NCBI GenBank assembly: GCA_910578765.1
Contig: CAJTRW010000011.1
Coordinates: 3,779-57,074 of the forward strand
Source: an uncultured Christensenella sp.
Lineage (GTDB): Bacteria; Bacillota; Clostridia; Christensenellales; Borkfalkiaceae
DNA: 53,296 nucleotides
Reading direction: 5' to 3'
The number at the start of each line of letters is the position of its first letter. Position 1 is the first letter of the stretch. A program made the translations under genes and the position numbers. The notes beneath the pieces were generated by a model, which saw only the letters and a list, made by a program, of their open reading frames with translations, did no database searches and had not been told where the DNA came from. Shown here piece after piece: positions 32,491-41,141 of the stretch.

Positions 32491-33752
32491 AGCTTTTGAT
32501 AAAAAACGGCACGGTTGTTACGCCCGAAGGCGAAAGGCGTGCGGACGTACTTATCGAGGACGGCATTATATCTGAAATTGCGGAAACCGTAAAAGAAGAC
32601 TGTAAAACGGTGGACGCTTCCGGCAAGCACGTTTTGCCGGGCTTGATAGATATTCACGTTCACCTGCGCGAACCGGGTTACGAAGGTAAGGAAGATATAG
32701 AAAGCGGCTCCAAAGCGGCGGTTGCAGGCGGTTTTACCCAGGTATGCTGTATGCCCAACACAAACCCCGTTTGCGACAACGCGGTTGTCGTATCGTATAT
32801 AAAATACAGGGAAAGTCAGGTAAATCTCTGTAAAATAAACCCCGTAGGCGCAATTACGCGCGGAGAGGACGGAACCGCAATGGCGGAAATAGGCAAAATG
32901 AAGCAGGCGGGCGCGGTCGCGCTGAGCGACGACGGCAAATCGGTCATGAATTCCGATATCATGCGCCTTGCAATGGAATATGCTTCGGGCTTCGGCTTGA
33001 AATGTCTCTGTCATTGCGAGGACAAGGACCTTGTCGGCGGCGGGGTCGTGAATGAGGGCTATAATTCGATGCTTGCAGGGCTGAAAGGCAGTCTGCGCGC
33101 GGCGGAGGACATAATGATTTCTCGCGATATTTGTCTTGCGGAAAGTCTGTCCGTTCCCGTCCATATCTGTCACGTTTCCACTTACAGCGGCGTGGACATC
33201 ATAAGAAGCGCCAAAAAGCGCGGCGTGCAGGTGACGGCGGAAACCTGTCCGCATTATTTCATACTCACCGACGATATAATTACTTCCTACGATACAAACA
33301 CCAAAGTTAATCCCCCCGTAAGGGAGGATAAAGACAGGGCGGCGATTATCGAAGGGCTTAAAGACGGCACTCTCGATTGTATTGTGACCGACCACGCCCC
33401 GCACGCCCTTAAAGACAAACAGGTGGAATACAATCTTGCCGCGTTCGGCATAAGCGGCATAGAAACAAGCTTTGCGTTAAGCTATACTTATCTGGTCAAA
33501 ACGGGGCACCTGACTTTACCGCAGCTTGTCGGAAAAATGAGCGCGAAACCCGCGGAAATTCTTTCGCTTACCGGCGGCTGTCTGAAAGAAGGCGCGCCAG
33601 CCGATATTACGGTTGTGGATTTAAACGCCAAGTACGTTATAGACGGGGCAAAATTCGTATCCAAGGGAAAAAACACGCCCTTCAACGGATACGAGGTTTA
33701 CGGAAAAATCGTCTGCACTGTTGTGGACGGAGATATAAAATTCGGAGAATAA
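32487..33752 (+). CDS. pyrC: Dihydroorotase
   Basis: Amidohydrolase cyclising carbamoyl aspartate to dihydroorotate. Start taken at ATG 32487, which overlaps the pyrB stop (ATGA) and begins MKLLIKNGTVVTPEG, the standard start; it gives 421 residues. Zinc motif HVHLRE (H57, H59), GYEGKEDIESGSKAAVAGGFT, CMPNTNP, HICHVST, and TDHAPH with the catalytic aspartate are present. Type I class (about 425 residues), the Gram-positive form. A longer in-frame start at 32424 lies within pyrB and was not used. Confidence 0.96.
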   Translation: MKLLIKNGTVVTPEGERRADVLIEDGIISEIAETVKEDCKTVDASGKHVLPGLIDIHVHLREPGYEGKEDIESGSKAAVAGGFTQVCCMPNTNPVCDNAVVVSYIKYRESQVNLCKINPVGAITRGEDGTAMAEIGKMKQAGAVALSDDGKSVMNSDIMRLAMEYASGFGLKCLCHCEDKDLVGGGVVNEGYNSMLAGLKGSLRAAEDIMISRDICLAESLSVPVHICHVSTYSGVDIIRSAKKRGVQVTAETCPHYFILTDDIITSYDTNTKVNPPVREDKDRAAIIEGLKDGTLDCIVTDHAPHALKDKQVEYNLAAFGISGIETSFALSYTYLVKTGHLTLPQLVGKMSAKPAEILSLTGGCLKEGAPADITVVDLNAKYVIDGAKFVSKGKNTPFNGYEVYGKIVCTVVDGDIKFGE

Positions 33753-33756
33753 GAAA

Positions 33757-34686
33757 ATGATTGACAGATTAATTGACAAAATCATCGAAATGCAAAATCC
33801 TACCTGCGTCGGTCTCGATACCGACTTCGATTATCTTCCCGACGATATGAAGGCGGATAAAGCCGGAGAAGAAATTGCTACCGCGGAAAGCGCGACCGAG
33901 CGCATAACCGAGTTCAATATGAACGTTATCGATAAAATCTGCGATATCGTTCCGGCGGTCAAAGTGCAAATCGCTTATTACGAAATGTACGGTTACGAGG
34001 GGTTGAAGGCTTTCAATTATACCGTTAATTACGCCCGCGGCAGAGGCATGATTGTAATTGCCGACTGTAAGCGCAACGACATAGGCTCCACGGCGGGCTG
34101 CTATTCCAAGGCGTATCTGGGCAGGACTAAAATCAACAAAAAATATATAGAAGCGTTTCCCGCCGACATGCTTACGGTCAACGGCTATCTCGGCTTCGAC
34201 GGTATCAAACCGTTTATCGAGGATATAAAATCGCGCGACAAGGGTATTTTCGCGCTGGTGAAAACCTCCAATCCGTCAAGCGGAGAATTGCAAAATTTAA
34301 AGCTTGAAAGCGGGGAATACGTTTACGAGCGCATGGGTGGACTCGTGGCGGAATGGGGCGCCGATACCGTTGGCAGGTACGGTTATTCCGACGTGGGCGC
34401 CGTTGTCGGCGCAACCCACCCGCAGGAAGCGGAAAACCTCAGGAAAAAGTTTCCGTCCGTTTTCTTCCTTATTCCCGGCTACGGTGCGCAGGGCGGCAGT
34501 GCGGAAATGCTTAAAGTCTGCTTCGACAAGCGCGGACTGGGCGGTATAGTCAACAGCTCGCGCGGGATAATCTGCGCATATAAAAATCCCGTATACAGCG
34601 GTATGAATTATCACGAAGCGGCTCGCGCGGCATGTCTCGATATGCAGCAAGATCTTCTCGCCGCGATAGGTAAAATAGGAAGATGA
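33757..34686 (+). CDS. pyrF: Orotidine 5'-phosphate decarboxylase, type 2
   Basis: Last step of UMP synthesis. The 309 residues are longer than the short type I enzymes (about 240) and match the type 2 (Mycobacterium-like, PyrF_2) group: CVGLDTDFDYLP (17-28), the catalytic DCKRNDIGST, KTSNPSSGELQ and PGYGAQGG. GGAGAATAAGAAA precedes the ATG. Overlaps pyrK by four bases. Confidence 0.94.
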   Translation: MIDRLIDKIIEMQNPTCVGLDTDFDYLPDDMKADKAGEEIATAESATERITEFNMNVIDKICDIVPAVKVQIAYYEMYGYEGLKAFNYTVNYARGRGMIVIADCKRNDIGSTAGCYSKAYLGRTKINKKYIEAFPADMLTVNGYLGFDGIKPFIEDIKSRDKGIFALVKTSNPSSGELQNLKLESGEYVYERMGGLVAEWGADTVGRYGYSDVGAVVGATHPQEAENLRKKFPSVFFLIPGYGAQGGSAEMLKVCFDKRGLGGIVNSSRGIICAYKNPVYSGMNYHEAARAACLDMQQDLLAAIGKIGR

Positions 34687-35441
34687 AAGATTTATCCGCA
34701 ACCGTAAAAAGCAATAAACGCATTGCGCAGAATATTTATATGATTACTCTTACGCTTCCCGAGGGCGCAGGCGCGCTTCACGGCGGACAATTCGTAAATT
34801 TGTCCGTCGGTGACAATAGCCTTTTACTGCGCCGTCCGCTCGGCGTGTGTATCGCCGAGGGAAACGATTTAAGCTTATGCTATCAGGTCAAGGGCAAGGG
34901 AACCGTTAATTTGACGGAGGTCAAGTGCGGCGATAAGCTTAACGTGCTGCTTCCGCTCGGTAATTATTTCGATTTGTCGGGATATAAAAGCATAGCGGTC
35001 ATAGGCGGCGGAGTGGGCGTCTTTCCCCTTATCGCGGCTATACGCGAAAATCCCGATAAAAGCTTTTATTCTTATATAGGTTTCAGAAATAAAGACTGCG
35101 TATGCCTTTTAAACGAATTCGAAAAAAGCGCGCGTCTTACGGTAACCACCGACGACGGAAGCTACGGTAAAAAAGGCAACGCCGTAGACGCGTATTTTTC
35201 GGACGCGGCAAATATAAAAGCCGACGCCGTTATCGCATGCGGTCCGCCCGTAATGCTTAAAGCCCTCAAAACGAAAATCAAAGAAAGCGGAGTCAAAATA
35301 CCCTGTTTCGTTTCTTTGGAGGAACGCATGGGTTGCGGTATAGGCGCGTGTCTCGTATGCGTATGCAAAACCGCAGACGGTAAAAACGCCCGCGTATGCA
35401 AGGACGGACCCGTCTTTGAAATAAACGAAGTGGAATTATAA
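34683..35441 (+). CDS. pyrK: Dihydroorotate dehydrogenase B electron transfer subunit
   Basis: FAD and 2Fe-2S subunit that passes electrons from PyrD to NAD. The 252 residues hold the flavin motif RRPLGVC (about 50-56), IGGGVGVFPLIA (about 109-120, NAD/FAD binding), and near the C terminus the cluster MGCGIGACLVCVC and RVCKDGP giving the four Fe-S cysteines. Its presence shows a class 1B (NAD-linked) dehydrogenase. Next gene after 12 bases is not pyrD but an unknown membrane protein. Confidence 0.93.
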   Translation: MKDLSATVKSNKRIAQNIYMITLTLPEGAGALHGGQFVNLSVGDNSLLLRRPLGVCIAEGNDLSLCYQVKGKGTVNLTEVKCGDKLNVLLPLGNYFDLSGYKSIAVIGGGVGVFPLIAAIRENPDKSFYSYIGFRNKDCVCLLNEFEKSARLTVTTDDGSYGKKGNAVDAYFSDAANIKADAVIACGPPVMLKALKTKIKESGVKIPCFVSLEERMGCGIGACLVCVCKTADGKNARVCKDGPVFEINEVEL

Positions 35442-35453
35442 AAGGATATTTAT

Positions 35454-35984
35454 ATGAACGGAGAAAAAATAGGCGCAACCGCAAAATCGGTATACATAGT
35501 CACATACGGTATTTGCCTTGCATTCGGGGCTTTGCTTTCGTTGCTGGGCGCGATTCTGTTTGTAAACGCGTTTACGTCGGGTGTAAGAAATTACAAAATT
35601 TTATTCGGTGTTTTTGTGTTGGTAGTCGGACTTGCTTTACTTGTTTGCGGTATCTGCTGGCTTGTATATTTTATCCGCATGCCGGACTGTCATATTATTT
35701 TCAGCGACGGAAAGCTTACTTTCGTAAAATCGGGCGTACAGTGTTCACCTACGGAATTGGAAAGTTATACAGTAAAATCGCACGGTCTGGACGGCGCAAT
35801 GTTCGGCTTCGGCAGAATATTCGTGACGGTAAACGGTCGGCTTTTGAAGTTGACTTATGTTAAAAATCCGCAATCCGTAGTCCAAAGACTTCACGGCTTG
35901 AAAATGGAGTATGCCGTAAAGCAAAACATAGCGGCAAAAGCGGCGGCGCAAACAAATCAACAGACGGAGAAAACTGAAAAATAA
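35454..35984 (+). CDS. Unknown two-TM membrane protein inside the pyr operon
   Basis: Unrecognised 176-residue protein. Two strong TM helices (about 14-38 and 48-73) are followed by a soluble beta-rich region (about 78-150, CHIIFSDGKLTFVKSG, RIFVTVNGRLLKLTYVKN) that resembles a bacterial PH-like (YdbT/bPH) domain, then an alanine- and glutamine-rich tail. It sits between pyrK (12 bases) and pyrD (1 base) with no break in transcription, so it is cotranscribed with pyrimidine genes. No metabolic role is evident; it may be a membrane partner of the PyrD-PyrK complex, or a chance insertion. Confidence 0.75.
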   Translation: MNGEKIGATAKSVYIVTYGICLAFGALLSLLGAILFVNAFTSGVRNYKILFGVFVLVVGLALLVCGICWLVYFIRMPDCHIIFSDGKLTFVKSGVQCSPTELESYTVKSHGLDGAMFGFGRIFVTVNGRLLKLTYVKNPQSVVQRLHGLKMEYAVKQNIAAKAAAQTNQQTEKTEK

Positions 35985-35985
35985 A

Positions 35986-36897
35986 ATGGCAAATTTACAG
36001 GTGGAAATATGCGGGGTAAAGTTTAAAAACCCCGTAATCGCCGCAAGCGGCACATACGGTTTCGGGCGAGAATTTAACGAAATTTACGATATTTCGCAAA
36101 TCGGCGGCATAAGCACCAAGGGTATGACTTCGGAGCCCCGCCTCGGCAATCCCGTGCCGAGAATTGCAGAGGGCGCAAGCGTAATTTTAAACGCCGTCGG
36201 CTTGCAAAATCCCGGGGTCGAGCATTTCATAGCGCATGACTTGCCTTTTTTAAGAGAAAAAGGCTTGGTCGTCATTGCCAACGTTGCGGGCAAAGTGTTG
36301 GAGGATTACGGAAATATCTGCGCCCGTTTGGACGGACTTGTTGACATGGTAGAGTTGAATATTTCCTGTCCCAACGTAAAGGCGGGGGGCATGGCTTTCG
36401 GTATAAAGCCGCAAAGCATAGAAGAAGTTACCCGCGTCTCTAAACGTTCTTTGAAAAAAACTCCGCTTATCGTAAAGCTTTCGCCCAACGTCGAAAGCAT
36501 TTCCGTAAACGCCGTCGCGGCGGCAAACGGCGGCGCGGACTGTCTGTCGCTTATAAATACATTGACGGGAATGGCTGTCGATATAGAAAAGCGCAGGCCG
36601 ATAATAGCCAACAATACGGGCGGCGTGTCCGGCGCGGGCATAAAACCCGTCGCGCTTAAAATGGTTTACGACGCTTCGCACGCGGTAAAAATACCCGTTA
36701 TAGGCATGGGCGGCATAACCTGCGGGACGGACGCTATAGAGTTTTTAATGGCAGGCGCGCGCGCCGTTCAGGTCGGAACCGCTAATTTTACGGACGTAAA
36801 CGCTATGCCGCGGATAATTAAAGAAATGGGCGCATGGCTTGACGATCACGGCATAAACGATGTAAACGAAATAGTCGATACGCTTGTACTCAATTAA
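35986..36897 (+). CDS. pyrD: Dihydroorotate dehydrogenase B catalytic subunit
   Basis: FMN-dependent oxidation of dihydroorotate to orotate. The 303 residues show ASGTYGFG, KGMTSEPRLGNP (about 45-56), the class 1 motif NISCPNVKAGG with the catalytic cysteine (about 125-135), KLSPNV, NTLTGMAVD and the phosphate loop GMGGITCGTDAIEF. Class 1B is confirmed by pyrK in the same operon. Cytosolic. The ribosome site GGAG lies some distance upstream in the preceding gene. Confidence 0.95.
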   Translation: MANLQVEICGVKFKNPVIAASGTYGFGREFNEIYDISQIGGISTKGMTSEPRLGNPVPRIAEGASVILNAVGLQNPGVEHFIAHDLPFLREKGLVVIANVAGKVLEDYGNICARLDGLVDMVELNISCPNVKAGGMAFGIKPQSIEEVTRVSKRSLKKTPLIVKLSPNVESISVNAVAAANGGADCLSLINTLTGMAVDIEKRRPIIANNTGGVSGAGIKPVALKMVYDASHAVKIPVIGMGGITCGTDAIEFLMAGARAVQVGTANFTDVNAMPRIIKEMGAWLDDHGINDVNEIVDTLVLN

Positions 36898-36908
36898 AGG
36901 AGAATAAT

Positions 36909-37565
36909 ATGAATTACAAAAATCAGTTTATCAAATTTATGGTCGATAACGGCGTGCTCAGATTCGGTGAATTTACGCTTAAAAGCGGCAGAATAGCGCC
37001 GTATTTCATAAATACGGGCAACTACAAATCGGGCGCCCAGCTTGCGCGTCTCGGCTATTATTACGCGCAGTGTATCGAAAACAATAAGATAGAGGCGGAC
37101 ACGCTTGTCGGTCCTGCCTATAAGGGTATTCCTCTTGCCGTAACCACGGCGGTGTCGCTTTTTAACGGCTTCGGAAAGGATATGAATTACTGCTTTGACA
37201 GAAAGGAAGTAAAGGACCACGGCGAGGGCGGGCTTTTCGTCGGTAAACAGCTTACCGACGGCGAGAGGGTAATTCTCATAGAGGACGTCATGACTTCCGG
37301 TAAAGCGCTCAGGGAAATGCTGCCCAAGCTGAAACAGGCGGCCGACGTAAAAATCGCAGGCATGGTCATATCCGTAGACAGAATGGAGCGCGGGCTCGAA
37401 ACGGAGCTTTCCGCCGTTCAGGAGGTCTATAAGGAATTCGGCATAAAGGTTTATTCTATCGTAACAATGACGGATATAATTTCTGCTATAGAGGACGGAA
37501 CGATATCCGGTAAGGAATACCTCGGCAAAATGTACGAGTACCGCAAACAGTACGGCGTGGAATAA
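36909..37565 (+). CDS. pyrE: Orotate phosphoribosyltransferase
   Basis: Transfers ribose phosphate from PRPP to orotate. The 218 residues include the substrate lysine block YFINTGNYKSG, the loop FDRKEVKDHGEGG and the PRPP-binding motif VILIEDVMTSGKAL (about 118-131). AAAGGAG lies eight bases before the ATG. Last gene of the operon; no strong terminator is visible after it, and a new promoter starts 30 bases downstream. Confidence 0.96.
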   Translation: MNYKNQFIKFMVDNGVLRFGEFTLKSGRIAPYFINTGNYKSGAQLARLGYYYAQCIENNKIEADTLVGPAYKGIPLAVTTAVSLFNGFGKDMNYCFDRKEVKDHGEGGLFVGKQLTDGERVILIEDVMTSGKALREMLPKLKQAADVKIAGMVISVDRMERGLETELSAVQEVYKEFGIKVYSIVTMTDIISAIEDGTISGKEYLGKMYEYRKQYGVE

Positions 37566-37595
37566 ACTGTCGTTTTGTGGCTTTTTGCGCCAATA

Positions 37596-37623
37596 TTGAC
37601 AATTTGAGTATTTATGTTATAAT
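37596..37623 (+). promoter_or_regulatory. Strong sigma-A type promoter for the small lipoprotein gene
   Basis: TTGACA (37596-37601), 16 bases, TATAAT (37618-37623), both full consensus. Confidence 0.82.
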
Positions 37624-37696
37624 ATAAATGAACTAAGTAGTATTAAACAGAATTATAAAATTATTTATTTTGTGCATAAATAAAGGAGGTAGTTTT

Positions 37697-38278
37697 ATGA
37701 AAAAATTAACGTTATTATTGTTAATAGCAACGGTGTTTGTTACGGCCTTTGCATTTTCCGCTTGCGGTGAGAAAAAACCCGATACAGAAAAAAATGAAAC
37801 CAATCCTCCCGCCAATCAAGTCGAAAATATAAAAAAAGACCCTGTTGTTTATTCGGTGGTCGGTAGCGTAAAAAGTGAAACGGAAATTATCGAATACAGA
37901 GGGTTTTCGGTTGAAGATTTAACATTGATAGATTCTTCCGCACAGCTTGACGGCTACGGTTTAATTGATGGCTACGATGCTTCGTTTTTCGATACGAAAT
38001 CGCTTATAATAATGGGTTTCGCTTATAATTCGTCGGAAGAAAATATAGCATTTAAATCTCTTTTATCAGACGGAAGTAAGCTTTACGCATTGTTTGAATT
38101 GGACGGAGTAAAGCAGAACCAACCGAGTTGCAACGATATAAAATACAATCTGTATTTTGCGGAAGTGGAAAAATCTGCAATTGAAGAATTTACCGTAGGT
38201 AGCATATTAACAATTAATCGTCTCGATACCGCTTCGGGTGCATGTTATCACGAAAGATTCGACGGAATAATTAAATAA
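37697..38278 (+). CDS. Small lipoprotein of unknown function
   Basis: The 193 residues start at ATG 37697, which has AAAGGAGG at a perfect distance; an upstream in-frame ATG at 37670 lacks one. A lipoprotein signal peptide is clear (MKKLTLLLLIATVF and on, lipobox FSAC, C23), followed by a lysine/aspartate/glutamate linker and a domain with no motif I know (VYSVVGSVKSETEI, GYGLIDGYDASFFD). Its own strong promoter and terminator make it a separate unit, probably well expressed and outside the cell membrane. Confidence 0.82.
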   Translation: MKKLTLLLLIATVFVTAFAFSACGEKKPDTEKNETNPPANQVENIKKDPVVYSVVGSVKSETEIIEYRGFSVEDLTLIDSSAQLDGYGLIDGYDASFFDTKSLIIMGFAYNSSEENIAFKSLLSDGSKLYALFELDGVKQNQPSCNDIKYNLYFAEVEKSAIEEFTVGSILTINRLDTASGACYHERFDGIIK

Positions 38279-38292
38279 GCATAAAAATAAAA

Positions 38293-38319
38293 CGGCGTCC
38301 GTTTACGGACGCCGCTTTT
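38293..38319. terminator. Bidirectional terminator between lipoprotein and deacetylase genes
   Basis: CGGCGTCCG (38293-38301) pairs with CGGACGCCG (38306-38314), with A-run before and T-run after. Confidence 0.85.
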
Positions 38320-38328
38320 ATAATTAAA

Positions 38329-39024
38329 TCAAAAAGTTTTAAATACGTATCCTTCCGCCTTGAAGTGATGGATAATATCTTTCAATGCGTCGGCGGTGGC
38401 GGTTTTCGTTGTGGAGTCGTGCGCCAGCAAAACTACGTTTTCGGTACATGCGGCGGTTGTTACGGAAGCATGTAAAAGCTGTTCGGGCGTGGCGTTAAGT
38501 ATCTCCGCGTCGCGCGTGGAGGCGTTCCAGTCGACGTATCGCATGCCGTGCTTCGACACTGCGGAAATAAGCTTTTCCGACAGGTTAAAGCTTCCCCCCG
38601 GGAAGCGGTACGCCGTAGAATATTTGCCCGTAACGCTTTTAATTACATTGTTGCATTTGTCTATATCTTCAATCAGACTTTCGGGCGACGAATATATTTC
38701 GTTGTATCTGTGCGTATATGAGTGGACGCCCAGCGTGTGCCCTTCACGGTAAATTCTTTTCAGAAGATTTTTTCGGGTCTCGGCTTGAATACCTATAATA
38801 AAAAACGTGGCTTTGACGTCTTCTTCGGCAAGGACGTCCAATATTTTAGGCGTTACCCTGTCGCTGGGTCCGTCGTCGAAGGTGAGATAAACCGTCTTAA
38901 CTGCGACGTCCTGGTTGTCGGCGTGCGCAAGTTTTCCTTTATTGACTATAATGCCGCCGAATGTGGCTATGGTCAGCGCAAAGGCAAGCATTGCCGCGCA
39001 AAATGCGGGGAAATTTCTGTTCAT
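38329..39024 (-). CDS. Polysaccharide deacetylase (NodB domain), membrane-anchored or secreted
   Basis: CE4 esterase removing acetyl groups from N-acetylglucosamine or muramic acid. The 231 residues start with a TM or signal helix (about 8-28), then the NodB motifs: TFDDGPS (48-54, D50 and D51), HSYTH (101-105, metal-binding H101 and H105), RFPGGSFN and a distal LLAHDS. Its size fits the PdaA/PdaB group, of which PdaA makes muramic delta-lactam in spores together with CwlD. Which substrate applies here is not decided. It is 41 bases after the SPOR-like gene on the same strand, so cotranscribed. Confidence 0.88.
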   Translation of the reverse strand: MNRNFPAFCAAMLAFALTIATFGGIIVNKGKLAHADNQDVAVKTVYLTFDDGPSDRVTPKILDVLAEEDVKATFFIIGIQAETRKNLLKRIYREGHTLGVHSYTHRYNEIYSSPESLIEDIDKCNNVIKSVTGKYSTAYRFPGGSFNLSEKLISAVSKHGMRYVDWNASTRDAEILNATPEQLLHASVTTAACTENVVLLAHDSTTKTATADALKDIIHHFKAEGYVFKTF

Positions 39025-39065
39025 ATCCGTATTTTGCGCAAATTTACAAATTTTACAAGTAAAAT

Positions 39066-39740
39066 TCAGTAAAGTTCCGCCTCAATTATTGCGTCGGTTA
39101 TAGCAATTTGCAGATATCTCATGTCCTTAGAGTAAAGATATCCGCTTGTTTTGTCTTTATACTCCGCCAACAGCTTTTCAATCGTTTCGGTAAAGCAGTT
39201 TTTTTGGTTTGATTTCAGCAAAGCTTTAAGCGAATTTTCAATCGTTTTCGCGGTTTCTTTGGCTTTACTTTGGCTAAGTCCGTTATCTATGCCGTTGGCG
39301 CACTCGTATGCCACGCGGGAAAGCGAGTTAAGCGTGTTCAGGTTTCCGAGGTAAAGGTCGCGGTTTCTTTTTGCCGCGCGGCTGCGTAGCTTATAAGCGT
39401 CGGTCTGTATTTTTATTACGCTGCAATCGAGTCCCCGTCTTTTTAAACCTGCGCAAACCGTTTCCGCGTCGTTGTTTGCGTAATAGCAGGATACGGTTAC
39501 GTAATAATTTCCGCCATGCTCTATAATGTAACCGGCGCCCCCGTAGCTTGAAACCGTTCCCGAAAGGGACCCCGCGGAAACGCTGTTATCGGTTATGCGG
39601 TAACATACGTAGTAATATGAAGTTTTAAAATTGAGTTTTCCGCCGGAGCATGAAACGGCGCAAGCGCAAATGACGATTGTTGCGAATATGACCGTAACTA
39701 CGGCGGCGATAAAAACGGTATTGCGCCTGTTTGAAAACAT
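39066..39740 (-). CDS. Membrane protein with SPOR-like domain
   Basis: Unrecognised 224-residue protein. One TM helix (about 9-31) with a cysteine-rich end, then a segment of SPOR type (about 72-108, GNYYVTVSCYYANNDAETVC and RRGLDCSVIKI), a fold that binds denuded glycan strands, then a helical region (about 110-224) without known motif. The SPOR call rests on the pattern YYVxVxxYxxxxxAxxxxxxLxxxG and is inference. Located upstream of the polysaccharide deacetylase in one unit. Confidence 0.68.
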   Translation of the reverse strand: MFSNRRNTVFIAAVVTVIFATIVICACAVSCSGGKLNFKTSYYYVCYRITDNSVSAGSLSGTVSSYGGAGYIIEHGGNYYVTVSCYYANNDAETVCAGLKRRGLDCSVIKIQTDAYKLRSRAAKRNRDLYLGNLNTLNSLSRVAYECANGIDNGLSQSKAKETAKTIENSLKALLKSNQKNCFTETIEKLLAEYKDKTSGYLYSKDMRYLQIAITDAIIEAELY

Positions 39741-39787
39741 ATTACTATAATATTTACGGAAAATATGTTTAATGCTTTCGGCGTATT

Positions 39788-39818
39788 AAAAATCTCCTCC
39801 GAGCCAAGCTCGGAGGAG
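39788..39818 (-). terminator. Terminator of tRNA-Thr
   Basis: On the minus strand an 11-base stem (39818-39808 and 39804-39794, loop of three) ends in five T. Confidence 0.85.
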
Positions 39819-39823
39819 TAAAA

Positions 39824-39899
39824 TGGAGCTACTGGCCGGATTCGAACCGGCGACCTGCTGATTACGAATCAGCTGCTCTACCAGCTGAGCCACAGTAGC
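39824..39899 (-). tRNA. tRNA-Thr (anticodon CGU)
   Basis: On the minus strand a full cloverleaf: acceptor GCTACTG/CAGTAGC, D-arm GCTC/GAGC, anticodon stem GCTGA/TCAGC with loop TTCGTAA (anticodon CGT), T-arm GCCGG/CCGGC with TTCGAAT. Discriminator T, and CCA is encoded. It has a promoter and terminator of its own. CGU reads the ACG codon. Confidence 0.95.
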
Positions 39900-39920
39900 A
39901 TATTTGCGTTTGACTATATC

Positions 39921-39948
39921 ATTATAACAAATAAATAAAATTTTGCAA
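39921..39948 (-). promoter_or_regulatory. Promoter of tRNA-Thr
   Basis: Minus strand TTGCAA (39948-39943), 16 bases, TATAAT (39926-39921). Confidence 0.7.
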
Positions 39949-40014
39949 GCAATTTTGCGCGGGCGTTTGAATATTTTTACGCGGCTTTTATGCCCTTGCG
40001 GTATGTAAAATTTG

Positions 40015-40043
40015 TTTACTTTTATTTTGCTTTCATGTATAAT
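40015..40043 (+). promoter_or_regulatory. Promoter of the MBL-aro operon
   Basis: TTTACT (40015-40020), 17 bases, TATAAT (40038-40043). The same hexamers and spacing occur upstream of gyrB. A second TATAAT is at 40052-40057. Confidence 0.62.
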
Positions 40044-40081
40044 AAACTTCGTATAATTATAAATTGCGGATAAAGCGAAAG

Positions 40082-41128
40082 ATGAAGCAGAGTAAAAGGG
40101 GCAAATTGCCGAAGCTGTCAAAGGGCAGATTAAGGGCTGTAATAATTGCTGCGGCGGTTTGCGCGCTTGTGATTGCGCTTGTTATAACCGATTGTTTCAT
40201 ACCCGTAAAATACCTTGCAAGCTATTTTGTGTTAAGAAACAAAGGCGCGAAATCCGGCGTTATGCGGGTCAGATTCATTGACGTAGGATACGGCGATTGC
40301 GCCGTGGTGGAGCTTCCCGACGGTAAAAATATGCTTATCGACGGCGGCGACGGGACTTTTAAAAACGAAGCGGCAATTTTTAAATTTCTGAACAAATGCG
40401 ATATCGATACGATTGACTATCTTGTTTGCACTTCCGTTAATAACGAGCAGTGCGGCGGTCTTGCGGAAATAGTAAAAAACAAGAGGGTCGAAAAAATTTT
40501 CATGCCGTACTGTAAAAACGTTTATGTTACGGACGGTTACCGCGATTTCGTTTCGGCGGCGGACCGCAGCGGCGCGCAGAAAATAATAAGCGAATACGGC
40601 GCGGGCGAAGTAAACGAAAAAAGCGACTACTTTTTTACTTTCCTTTCTCCGTCCGTACATACCGACCCGACGGGCGCGTCCGAATACGAAAATTTGAACG
40701 AAAACCCCTCGTCCGAGCAGGCGCGGAACGACGCTTCCGCCGTCATGTGGCTTGAATACGGCGGGGTCGGCATGCTTTTTTTGGGCGACGTGGAAAGCGG
40801 TTTGCAGAAAAAAATAGTTTCCGACTATAATTTCGTTTCGTCTGCGGGCGACGGGTATTGCTATATAAACGGCAGGTCCGTACAACTGGAAAAATGCAAA
40901 TTAATAAAAGCGGCGAACCACGGCAACGTCAAATCCGCATGCGCGCCGCTATACGACTTGACCAAACCGCAGTATGCGGTGGTTTCTGTCGGGCAGAACG
41001 GCAAGGGGTGTCCTTCATTGGACGTCATGTCCGATGCGATAGAATATGCCGGCGACAATTTTTTCAGGACGGATTGCTACGGAACCGTAACCTTTGAAAT
41101 CGCCGACGGCGTTTTGGCGTTAAAATAA
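40082..41128 (+). CDS. MBL-fold protein (ComEC C-terminal type) with lost metal motif
   Basis: Membrane-anchored protein of 348 residues from ATG 40082 (an in-frame TTG at 40064 is possible). A basic start and one TM helix (about 18-40) precede a beta-lactamase-fold domain of the ComEC/late-competence type: VRFIDVGYGDCAVVELPDG (63-81) and MLIDGGDG (84-91). The usual metal motif THxHxDHxGG appears as TSVNNEQCGG (117-126), so His, His, Asp and His are all replaced. LFLGD and KAANHGN, the later blocks, are kept. It is therefore probably catalytically dead or altered. It leads the aro operon, with 13 bases to aroC. Confidence 0.8.
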   Translation: MKQSKRGKLPKLSKGRLRAVIIAAAVCALVIALVITDCFIPVKYLASYFVLRNKGAKSGVMRVRFIDVGYGDCAVVELPDGKNMLIDGGDGTFKNEAAIFKFLNKCDIDTIDYLVCTSVNNEQCGGLAEIVKNKRVEKIFMPYCKNVYVTDGYRDFVSAADRSGAQKIISEYGAGEVNEKSDYFFTFLSPSVHTDPTGASEYENLNENPSSEQARNDASAVMWLEYGGVGMLFLGDVESGLQKKIVSDYNFVSSAGDGYCYINGRSVQLEKCKLIKAANHGNVKSACAPLYDLTKPQYAVVSVGQNGKGCPSLDVMSDAIEYAGDNFFRTDCYGTVTFEIADGVLALK

Positions 41129-41141
41129 AAAGGAGAATTAT

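Noticed and set aside
32340..33404. 354-codon minus-strand frame across pyrB and pyrC
   Set aside because: pyrC motifs are complete on the plus strand; the opposite frame has no domain, start context or neighbours.
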